Below are positions 57,449-64,000 of a stretch of DNA of 64,000 nucleotides, in pieces. The stretch is from Terriglobia bacterium (GTDB lineage: Bacteria; Acidobacteriota; Terriglobia; Versatilivoradales; Versatilivoraceae). Position numbers and translations under genes: made by a program. The DNA lies in contig OX638355.1 in assembly GCA_951813285.1 (NCBI GenBank), positions 3,739,136 to 3,803,135 of the forward strand, read 5' to 3'. Position 1 is the stretch's first letter. Every line of letters starts with the position of its first letter. The notes beneath the pieces are model-generated. The model was given only the letters and a program-made list of their open reading frames with translations, did not search any database and was not told the origin of the DNA.

Positions 57449-58297
57449 CTACCGTTGGTCCCGGCCGGCCAGATATCGTTGAGCGACGCGGCAGGCAAGG
57501 GAGCGCACGCGCTGAATCAACCGGGTGCGTTCCGAGACACCGATGGCGCCCCTGGCATCCAGGACATTGAAGGTATGCGAGCATTTGAGACAGTAATCGT
57601 AGGCCGGCAAGATCAACCCCATCTCTATCAGGCGGTCGGCTTCCTTTTCATAGTCGTTGAACCAGCCGAAGTGCCGGTCGACATCGGCAACTTCGAAATT
57701 GTAACGGGAAAACTGGACTTCGTCCTCGTGCCTGAGGTCCCGATAACTGACCCCGGCGTTCCAGTCCAGATCGAATACATCCGACAAGTGGTTCAGGAAC
57801 ATGCCGATTCGTTCCAACCCGTAGGTAATTTCCACCGAAACCGGATTCAGCTCCAGTCCCCCGGCCTGCTGGAAATAGGTGAACTGGGTAATCTCCAGTC
57901 CGTCCAACAGGACCTGCCAGCCGGCTCCCCAGGCCCCGAGCGTGGGCGATTCCCAATTGTCCTCTTCAAATCGAATATCGTGAGCTCGCAGCTGAATGCC
58001 GAGCTTCTCCAAACTCTCCAGATAGAGAGACTGCACATCCGGCGGGCCGGGCTTCAGGACGACTTGAAGCTGGTGGTGCTTTTGGACCCGGTTGGGATTC
58101 TCGCCATATCGGCCGTCTGCGGGACGCCGGCTGGGCTCCAGATAGGCCACTCGATAGGAATCGGGCCCCAGAACCCGGAAAAAGGTCTCCGGGTTCATGG
58201 TTCCGGCCCCTTTTTCCACGTCATAGGGCAGGTGGATGACACAGCCCTGCTCTGCCCAGAACGTCAGCAATTCCATGAACAGTCGTTGGAACCACAT
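57449..58297 (-). CDS. glyQ: Glycyl-tRNA synthetase alpha subunit
   Basis: The small catalytic subunit, 282 residues. [53 protein letters not shown] and [12 protein letters not shown] are class II aminoacyl-tRNA synthetase blocks typical of GlyQ. The upstream recO stop is three bases before the glyQ start, so the two are co-transcribed. Confidence 0.97.
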   Translation of the reverse strand: MWFQRLFMELLTFWAEQGCVIHLPYDVEKGAGTMNPETFFRVLGPDSYRVAYLEPSRRPADGRYGENPNRVQKHHQLQVVLKPGPPDVQSLYLESLEKLGIQLRAHDIRFEEDNWESPTLGAWGAGWQVLLDGLEITQFTYFQQAGGLELNPVSVEITYGLERIGMFLNHLSDVFDLDWNAGVSYRDLRHEDEVQFSRYNFEVADVDRHFGWFNDYEKEADRLIEMGLILPAYDYCLKCSHTFNVLDARGAIGVSERTRLIQRVRSLACRVAQRYLAGRDQR

Positions 58298-58300
58298 GAT

Positions 58301-59056
58301 CTACCGATTCCCGGATTCCTGCCGCAGGAGCGACAGTGAATCGAACTTCCGCTCAAAGCCGGTCTGCGCCATCTCCTCGGCTACCGCGTTAAGCGCGGAA
58401 ACGGTCTTGCTGGCTATTTTCCCGCGGGCCAGATCCGGTAAAGACTTCTTCACCACCTGATCAGCCAACTCCAGGACCTCCCCCAATACCCGATGTCCAG
58501 CACCTTGTCGGCATTCCTGGCAGAAAAGTCCCAGAACTTCCAATCGGCGCCAGGCTCCCGTACTGCGGCCCAATGCCGCACCGCAACGACTGCATGCGGC
58601 AAGGCTGGGCAGCAACCCTGCCAGTTTCAAGTGCCAGATCTGGAAATAGACGGAGGCCAGCCGGGAGTCGTGACTATCCCCCAGCAACGGTAGCACATGC
58701 AACAGCAGGCGAAACAGCGAATCGTTGGCTTCATGTTCAGGAACTGTTTCCATCAGGAGCTCCAACAAATAGGAGGAACGCAGGTAGGCCTGGTAGTCCT
58801 GCATCGCCAAGCCATAACCCTTCAGCAACTCCACCTTGTCGATAGACACCAACTCCTGATTACGCCCTTCGAAGGCAACCAGCTCCACCCAGGACAAGGG
58901 TTCCAGCCGGCCGGAAAAGCGGCTTCTGATCCGGCGACTTCCACGAGCCACCCCGCGCACCTTGCCGTACTTTCGAGTATAGGCCACCACCAGCTTATCG
59001 GTTTCCCTGAGCGGATAGGTCCGCAGGATGATGGCTTCACTGCTCAGAATCCCCAT
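58301..59056 (-). CDS. recO: DNA repair protein RecO
   Basis: RecO loads RecA on SSB-coated DNA in the RecFOR pathway. About 251 residues: an OB fold at the start (SEAIILRTYPLRETDKLVVA; YGKVRGVARGSRRIRSRFSG) and a Cys4 zinc site (CSRCGAALG and LFCQEC) in the helical half. ATG 59056 (MGILSSEA) is the family start; the frame reaches 59194 without further homology. First gene of recO-glyQ-glyS-ppdK. The 59057-59349 gap to the divergent kinase gene shows no gene. Confidence 0.92.
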   Translation of the reverse strand: MGILSSEAIILRTYPLRETDKLVVAYTRKYGKVRGVARGSRRIRSRFSGRLEPLSWVELVAFEGRNQELVSIDKVELLKGYGLAMQDYQAYLRSSYLLELLMETVPEHEANDSLFRLLLHVLPLLGDSHDSRLASVYFQIWHLKLAGLLPSLAACSRCGAALGRSTGAWRRLEVLGLFCQECRQGAGHRVLGEVLELADQVVKKSLPDLARGKIASKTVSALNAVAEEMAQTGFERKFDSLSLLRQESGNR

Positions 59057-59349
59057 CGGGCTTCCAACCACCGATGGGATGTCGACGCCTCGACACTCTC
59101 GAGAGCGGGGTCGCCGACAGCCCTGCCGGTCGCTGCGCCGTCTGCCCGGTGACTCCTGCCGCCGGTCAGATAAGCGCCCCAAAGTATCACACAATCTCCG
59201 GAAACCAAACAGACCCGACAGCCCCGCCAGCAGGGGTCCGCGGAGGCGCCGGAGTGGTTGACCGGCCTCATGGGCGGTGTTAGGATACCGCCCTCCCCAA
59301 CACCTTCCAGCAGCATCGCCATACAGGACTCCCTCCGGTGGAGGCCTAC

Positions 59350-60822
59350 ATGCGCGCTTTTTTTCGAATTAACCTGAGAACGAAGTTGATATTGGCTACC
59401 GTCCTCCTGCTCGCCTCGGTCCTCCTGCCGGCAATTGGATTGCTGAGTCACCACATGCGCCAGGTCATTCGCGACCACACCCGGCAGCGCGGCATCGCCA
59501 TCGCCCGGATCTTTGCCAGCGGAGCCAACTTGACCCATCTGCAGACCTACAACTACCGCATGCTCCAAATCAACGCACGACTGGCTCGGCGGGAAACCGA
59601 CCTCCTCTATGTCATCGTCTATGACAAGGAAGGCAAGGTGGCAGCCCATTCCGAAGACGGTTCCCTGATCGACACCCATCCGACGGGAGTTGCGGCCCGG
59701 CAGTCCCTGCAAGCGCGCAAACCCCTCTTTCGTCGACTCCGATTTGCTGCAAGCAAGGGTGCTTCTTTCGATCCGGTCCTGGATTTCACGGTCCCGGTCC
59801 TGTCGCCCGAGTCTCCGGGACGTTGGGGAACGGTCCGACTGGGATTTTCGACCGATGGCATGAATCAGCAGGTACGGGAGATTCAGCTCGTCATCCTGGC
59901 GGTGGGCCTGGCGGCCGCCGCGACGGGAATAATGGGCGCCTGCATCCTGGCCAACCGGATCACGGTCCCCGTGTCGACCATAGTCGGCGGAGCCCTGAAG
60001 GCCTCCGCGGGCGACCTTTCTCACCGAATCCAAGTCAAGACGGGTGACGAACTGGAGGGACTGGCCGACCACTTCAACCACATGATGGACCGCATCAGGC
60101 AGGGTCAGGAGGAACGAATCAAAACGGAAAAGCTGGCGGCGGTCGGCACCATGGTCAATACCATCGTCCACGACTGCCGAACGCCCATCACCGTCATCAA
60201 GGGTTTTGCTTCCGTCTTGAGTGACTTCGACCTGTCGACCGACAAAAAGCAGGAATGCCTGGCATTCATCCATTTTGAGGTCGAACGCATGGAACGGATG
60301 CTGGACGAGATCCTGCAGTTCGCCAACGACAAGCAGACCTGCATGTCGCCGGAAACCTGCAACCTCGATCAGGTTCTAAGGAATTGCTGCACTGAGATCC
60401 AGGCCCTGTTCCAAGACGAGGGCACCCGTTTTGAACAGGAGTTCAACTGCGATGCCCGGGTCACCGTGGACAAGGACAAATTCAGGCGAGCTCTGCTGAA
60501 TATCGCGGTCAATGCCAAGGATGCGCTCAAGGGTGGAGGCACCTTCTCGATTCGCACCGAAACCCGGGAGGATCAAGCCTGCATCCGGCTCACCGACAAT
60601 GGCGGCGGCATTCCCGCCCACGCTCGAGCCACTCTATTTCAGCCCTTCTTCACCCAAGGCAAGCGGACGGGGTTCGGCCTGGGAATGTCGATTACCAAAA
60701 AGATCATCGACGACCACTCGGGCACCATTGCCGTGGAAAGCCAGGTTGGCCGGGGAACCTCCTTTCTGGTCTCGATTCCCCTGGCTGGATCCACCCTGCC
60801 CGCAGGACACAGACCGGGTTAG
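59350..60822 (+). CDS. Membrane sensor histidine kinase (orphan)
   Basis: About 490 residues. One membrane helix (LILATVLLLASVLLPAIGLL), a periplasmic sensor of about 140 residues with no recognised fold, a second helix (LVILAVGLAAAATGIMGACIL), a HAMP linker (ITVPVSTIVGGALKASAGD), then HisKA with the phospho-acceptor in IVHDCRTPITVIKG (about residue 274) and HATPase_c with NIAVNAKDAL (N box), LTDNGGGIP and GFGLGMSITKKIIDDH. All kinase boxes are present. GGAGG lies 5 bases before ATG 59350. No response regulator is adjacent. The TAG stop is formed by the first bases of an inverted-repeat element. Confidence 0.92.
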   Translation: MRAFFRINLRTKLILATVLLLASVLLPAIGLLSHHMRQVIRDHTRQRGIAIARIFASGANLTHLQTYNYRMLQINARLARRETDLLYVIVYDKEGKVAAHSEDGSLIDTHPTGVAARQSLQARKPLFRRLRFAASKGASFDPVLDFTVPVLSPESPGRWGTVRLGFSTDGMNQQVREIQLVILAVGLAAAATGIMGACILANRITVPVSTIVGGALKASAGDLSHRIQVKTGDELEGLADHFNHMMDRIRQGQEERIKTEKLAAVGTMVNTIVHDCRTPITVIKGFASVLSDFDLSTDKKQECLAFIHFEVERMERMLDEILQFANDKQTCMSPETCNLDQVLRNCCTEIQALFQDEGTRFEQEFNCDARVTVDKDKFRRALLNIAVNAKDALKGGGTFSIRTETREDQACIRLTDNGGGIPAHARATLFQPFFTQGKRTGFGLGMSITKKIIDDHSGTIAVESQVGRGTSFLVSIPLAGSTLPAGHRPG

Positions 60823-60953
60823 CCCGCATTTCTCACCAGGTCGCTGGTGCCATGACGACAAGTAGTTTATCTTCAGTACTTTGATTGGCTCTCTGGTAAG
60901 GGCTTGTGGGTAACAGACAGCGCTGGGCATGCCCTGGTGAGAAATGCGGGCTA
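60820..60953. mobile_element. 134-bp MITE-like element with about 20-bp inverted ends
   Basis: TAGCCCGCATTTCTCACCAG at 60820 is matched by its exact inverse at 60934-60953. The interior carries no gene. The TAG at the left end is the stop of the histidine kinase and the TAG read from the right end is the stop of the convergent recombinase. The same ends occur at 18651-18777, and single ends near 33659 and 40457. Confidence 0.7.
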
Positions 60954-62093
60954 GGCCCTGGGGTGATGCTCTCGGTAGATCCCCTTCAGGCGCTCTTTCA
61001 ATACATGGGTATAGATCTGGGTGGTGGAGAGATCGGAGTGACCGAGCATCATCTGCACCGCCCGCAGGTCGGCTCCCCGCTGCAAGAGATGGGTCGCAAA
61101 GGAATGGCGCAAGGCATGGGGCTTGAGAGACGACCGGATCCCCGCCAGTTCCCCGTATCGCCTGATCATCTTCCAGAACCCCTGGCGGGTCATCCCCCGC
61201 CCTCGGTTGGTGACAAAGACCAGGGAAGAACCCTTTCCCTTGAGCAGACTCTGGCGGGCATGCTCCATGTACTGCTCCAATGCCTCCCTGGCTGAGTTGC
61301 CCAGGGGAACGGCCCGCACCTTTCCACCTTTTCCCTGACAGTTCAGGTACCCCTGGTCGCGATCGCGATGCAGGTCCCTGACTTCCAGAGACACCAGCTC
61401 CGAAACACGCAGACCCGTTGCGTAGAGCACTTCCAGCATGGCCTTGTCTCTAAGCAACATGTCCTTGTCTCCGGGACCGCGGGGCTTCTTGCGGTCGGGC
61501 TGGGACAGCAGAGCTTCCACCTGTCTCAGGGACAGAACCCCGGGCAGCCGTTTCCAGACGATCGGCAATTCCAGGTTCTCGGAAGGGTCCTCGGTTCGTC
61601 TTCCCTCCAGGACCATCCAACGGCAAAGGCCGCGAACCGCGGACAGAATTCTTGAAATGGAGCGGGCATCGAGCTGAAACTTGCGGATAAATTCCTGCCG
61701 CTGGCTCGGAGTCAGGGATTCCAAAGACAGTTTCCGCTTATTCAGAAATTTCTGGAGCGCCGACTGAACTCTTGAAGCGGACCCGGATTCCTGCTGAAGC
61801 GTCTGAACAAATTCCTGCCGCTGGCTCGGAGTCAGGGATTCCAGAGATAGTTTCCGCTTCTTCAGAAATTTCCGCAGCTCGGACAGAACTCTTGAAGCGG
61901 AGCCGGCTTCCTGCTGAAGTGTCTGAACGAAATCCTGCAGCTGGTTCGGAGTCAAAGCTGCCAAAGGGAGTTTCCGCTTTTCCAGAAATCGCTGGAGCTT
62001 TGCCAAATCCGACTTGTAGGCGGCCAAGGTATTTCTGGAAAGTCCTTTTTCAACCGTAAGGTAGTTGATGAATCCCGAGATTTCGCTGAACAT
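60951..62093 (-). CDS. XerC/XerD-type tyrosine recombinase with triplicated core-binding segment
   Basis: A 380-residue site-specific recombinase of the type that resolves chromosome dimers at dif. The catalytic residues are complete: Arg in YATGLRVSELV, Lys in GKGGKVR, HALRH, LGHSDLSTTQIYTHV with the His and Tyr, and the EHHPRA terminus common in XerD. Normal length is about 300. The surplus of 80 residues is explained by three tandem 40-residue copies of the N-terminal helical segment (RKLPLAALTP / RKLSLESLTP / RKLSLESLTP). The frame is intact throughout. The divergent neighbour is lpxD. Confidence 0.93.
   Translation of the reverse strand: MFSEISGFINYLTVEKGLSRNTLAAYKSDLAKLQRFLEKRKLPLAALTPNQLQDFVQTLQQEAGSASRVLSELRKFLKKRKLSLESLTPSQRQEFVQTLQQESGSASRVQSALQKFLNKRKLSLESLTPSQRQEFIRKFQLDARSISRILSAVRGLCRWMVLEGRRTEDPSENLELPIVWKRLPGVLSLRQVEALLSQPDRKKPRGPGDKDMLLRDKAMLEVLYATGLRVSELVSLEVRDLHRDRDQGYLNCQGKGGKVRAVPLGNSAREALEQYMEHARQSLLKGKGSSLVFVTNRGRGMTRQGFWKMIRRYGELAGIRSSLKPHALRHSFATHLLQRGADLRAVQMMLGHSDLSTTQIYTHVLKERLKGIYREHHPRA
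61638..61997 (-). repeat. Three tandem 120-bp units inside the Xer gene
   Basis: TTTCCGCTT recurs at exactly 61731, 61851 and 61971, and the flanking sequence (CTGCCGCTGGCTCGGAGTCA in two copies) repeats with the same spacing. Each unit encodes 40 residues. The two units nearest the active site are most alike at DNA level, suggesting recent unequal duplication. Confidence 0.9.
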
Positions 62094-62109
62094 TGAAGCA
62101 CTCGTTCCC

Positions 62110-62136
62110 TTGACGCCACTGTTATCGTAATATAAT
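62110..62136 (+). promoter_or_regulatory. Likely promoter for lpxD
   Basis: TTGACG (62110-62115) and TATAAT (62131-62136) with a 15-base spacer, somewhat short. The start point would be near 62143, which makes the upstream in-frame TTG at 62145 unlikely as translation start and favours ATG 62175. Confidence 0.45.
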
Positions 62137-62174
62137 TTCAGCCTTTGCCGGAAGCCGCCACGAGCCTGCCCACC

Positions 62175-63191
62175 ATGACTCTAGCCGAGATTGCCAAGGC
62201 TCTGAACTGCGACCTCGAGGGGGACGGCGATCTGCTTATCAGCGGCGTCGCCCCCATCGACGAAGCCCGGCCCGGCGAGCTGACTTTCCTCACGAATCGC
62301 AAATACCAGAAGAGTCTTGGCTCCACCCAGGCTTCGGCCATCATCGTGTCCAGGGAATTTCCCCCCTTGACTGTCAGCACGCTCCGCTCCAGCAACCCCT
62401 ATTTGAGTTTCGCCCAATCGATCGAGCTGTTCTACAGTCCCCCGGATCCGCCGCCGGGCATCCACGGGACGGCAGTCATTGCCGACAGCGCGGTGATCGG
62501 CAGCAATCCTTCGATCGGTCCCTATGTCATTGTCGACCGGGATGTGGTCATCGGGGACAGCGTCGTTCTGCATCCTCATGTCGTGATCTATTCCGGGGTC
62601 ACTATCGGCCACGATTTCACGGCGCACTCCCACGCTTGCGTTCGCGAGAACTGCTCCATCGGCAACGGGGTGATCCTGCAAAACGGCGTCGTCATCGGCG
62701 CCGACGGCTATGGCTTCGCCAAGCGGGAGGACGGAAGCTACGCCAAGATCACTCAGGCGGGAGCCGTGGTTCTGGAAGATGAGGTGGAGGTCCAGGCCAA
62801 CGCCACCGTGGACCGGGCCGCTGTTGGCGAAACCCGCGTCCGCAAGGGAGCCAAGGTCGACAATCTCGTCCAGGTAGGGCACGGATCGAAGGTGGGCCGG
62901 GACACCCTTCTTTGCGCCCAAGTCGGTCTGGCCGGAAGCACCGATGTCGGCGACAACGTGATCTTGACCGGTCAAGTCGGGGTGGCCGGCCATTGCCGGA
63001 TCGGCGACGGCGCCATCGCAACCGCCCAGACGGGCATCCCCTCCGACGTCCCACCAGGCAAATTGGTGTCCGGCTATCCCGCCATTGACAACCGACTTTG
63101 GTTGAAGTGTTCGGTGCTCTTCGCCAAGCTGCCGGAAATGAACAAGTCTCTCAGACAACTTCAACGAAAAGTTGAAGACCTGATGAAGTAA
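62175..63191 (+). CDS. lpxD: UDP-3-O-(3-hydroxyacyl)glucosamine N-acyltransferase
   Basis: The third step of lipid A synthesis. About 338 residues: an N-terminal uridine-binding domain (GVAPIDEARPGELTFLTNRK) and a left-handed beta-helix of hexapeptide repeats (VIGSNPSIGPYVIV and on) with the catalytic His in SGVTIGHDF and GADGYGFA, and a C-terminal helix. ATG 62175 is used although no strong ribosome site is seen. murJ begins 32 bases after the stop, so the pair may form an envelope operon. Confidence 0.95.
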   Translation: MTLAEIAKALNCDLEGDGDLLISGVAPIDEARPGELTFLTNRKYQKSLGSTQASAIIVSREFPPLTVSTLRSSNPYLSFAQSIELFYSPPDPPPGIHGTAVIADSAVIGSNPSIGPYVIVDRDVVIGDSVVLHPHVVIYSGVTIGHDFTAHSHACVRENCSIGNGVILQNGVVIGADGYGFAKREDGSYAKITQAGAVVLEDEVEVQANATVDRAAVGETRVRKGAKVDNLVQVGHGSKVGRDTLLCAQVGLAGSTDVGDNVILTGQVGVAGHCRIGDGAIATAQTGIPSDVPPGKLVSGYPAIDNRLWLKCSVLFAKLPEMNKSLRQLQRKVEDLMK

Positions 63192-63222
63192 CTTGCACTC
63201 ACCCCCCCCGGCGGTTGCCCTG

Positions 63223-64000
63223 ATGACCCATGAGCCCCCTCCGCTAGTCAAATCCGCCGGGCTGATCAGCCTTGCGACCATCATCAGCAGGATCCTGGGC
63301 CTGGTGCGGGAAACCCTTCTGCTGGCTCTGTTCACCCGCTTTCAAACCGACGCCTTCTACGTCGCATTCAGAATTCCCAACCTTCTGAGGGATCTTTTTG
63401 CCGAAGGGGCCATGAGTGCGGCTTTCGTGCCCACCTTCACCAAGACCCTGCAACGCCAGGGTCCCCAGGCCGCCTGGCGTCTGGCCTCCCTGGTTATCAA
63501 CTTCCTGGCGATTGTCCTGGGTCTGATCGTCCTGCTGGGAATCTTCAATGCTTCCTGGATCGTGGAAACAATTGCCGGCGGTTTCGGCAACCAACCCGGC
63601 AAGTTCGAGCTCACCGTCCTGTTGACCCGTATCATGTTGCCCTTCCTGCTGCTGGTGGCCCTGGCCGCCATCGCCATGGGAATGCTGAATTGCCACGGGA
63701 AATTCTTCATTCCGGCCCTGGCTCCGGCCACTTTCAACCTGGGATCCATTGTGGTGGCCCTGTCTCTGTACTGGCTTCTGCCGGCCTATGGCGTCGATCC
63801 GGTGGTTGGAATGGCCGTAGGGGTGATCGTCGGCGGGGCGCTGCAAGTGGCGGTCCAGTTCCCGTCCCTCTACAAACTCGGATTTCAGTACACCTTGGGT
63901 GTTTCCTTCGAACATCCAGGCCTCAAGAAGATCCTGCTGCTGATGGGTCCGGGAACCTTTGGCCTGGCGGTTACCCAGGTCAACCTCCTGGTGAACACCT
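63223..64000 (+). CDS. murJ: Lipid II flippase MurJ/MviN (3' end outside window)
   Basis: The frame runs off the end of the window after about 259 codons. LVKSAGLISLATIISRILGL and VRETLLLALF start the first helices, then FRIPNLLRDLFAEGAMSAAF and VPTFTK, the signature of the MviN/MurJ lipid II flippase of the MOP superfamily. Alternating hydrophobic helices continue to the edge. It follows lpxD on the same strand. Confidence 0.95.
   Translation, partial: MTHEPPPLVKSAGLISLATIISRILGLVRETLLLALFTRFQTDAFYVAFRIPNLLRDLFAEGAMSAAFVPTFTKTLQRQGPQAAWRLASLVINFLAIVLGLIVLLGIFNASWIVETIAGGFGNQPGKFELTVLLTRIMLPFLLLVALAAIAMGMLNCHGKFFIPALAPATFNLGSIVVALSLYWLLPAYGVDPVVGMAVGVIVGGALQVAVQFPSLYKLGFQYTLGVSFEHPGLKKILLLMGPGTFGLAVTQVNLLVNT

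Noticed and set aside
61638-61997. Regular 120-bp repeats as a CRISPR array
   Set aside because: The repeats are inside an intact recombinase gene, without unique spacers; they are a coding tandem duplication.

Overview
The window is GC-rich (about 60% by eye) and densely coded, and it comes from a Gram-negative-type (diderm) bacterium: it carries lpxD for lipid A, an LptF/LptG lipopolysaccharide-export permease, and several exported proteins. The LptF-LptG fusion, secreted LamG/FecR/LolA-like proteins, split gcvPA/gcvPB, CIRCE-controlled groESL and many dispersed intergenic repeats fit an Acidobacteriota-like organism. That placement is an inference, because no rRNA or other marker gene is present.

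Layout. 1-9337 (+): the end of an AlaX-type tRNA-editing protein, an enlarged Tex, a 1273-codon secreted LamG protein, archease and two small conserved-looking unknowns. 9338-12638: repeat-rich DNA around nadA and a sugar-nucleotide epimerase that has lost its catalytic segment. 12639-20000: a DUF1015 protein, prephenate dehydratase, a MobA-like nucleotidyltransferase, a secreted M28 peptidase, a class V aminotransferase and Kbl. 20557-27742 (-): a small Cys-rich membrane protein, groES-groEL behind a CIRCE operator, and the glycine-cleavage operon gcvT-gcvH-gcvPA-gcvPB. 27849-35159 (+): a beta-oxidation operon (acyl-CoA ligase, bifunctional hydratase/dehydrogenase, thiolase), then ahcY. 35203-40376 (-): a primase-helicase-nuclease protein of the conflict-system (TOTE-like) type, one base downstream of an lptF-lptG fusion. 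40910-49258: a KefB-like antiporter, aldo/keto reductase, SDR, YeiH-family transporter, a QueD-like enzyme and ComEC. 50013-59056 (-): LolA-like and FecR proteins, pyruvate phosphate dikinase, glyS, glyQ, recO. 59350-64000: an orphan histidine kinase, XerC/D with an internal triplication, lpxD and the start of murJ.

How the genes connect: Kbl, the glyoxylate/serine-type aminotransferase and the complete glycine cleavage system form a glycine node feeding one-carbon metabolism, with AhcY recycling S-adenosylhomocysteine. FadD, the bifunctional protein and the thiolase form a full fatty-acid oxidation cycle apart from acyl-CoA dehydrogenase. LptFG, LpxD and MurJ serve the envelope.

The most noteworthy points are the lone AEP-primase/SF2-helicase/DUF559-nuclease gene, a 120-bp tandem triplication inside the Xer recombinase, an epimerase missing its YxxxK segment, a QueD-like gene that seems to start on ATT, a 204-bp duplication in an inserted Tex linker, and short inverted-repeat elements whose ends supply stop codons for both flanking genes. 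No tRNA, rRNA or CRISPR array was seen.
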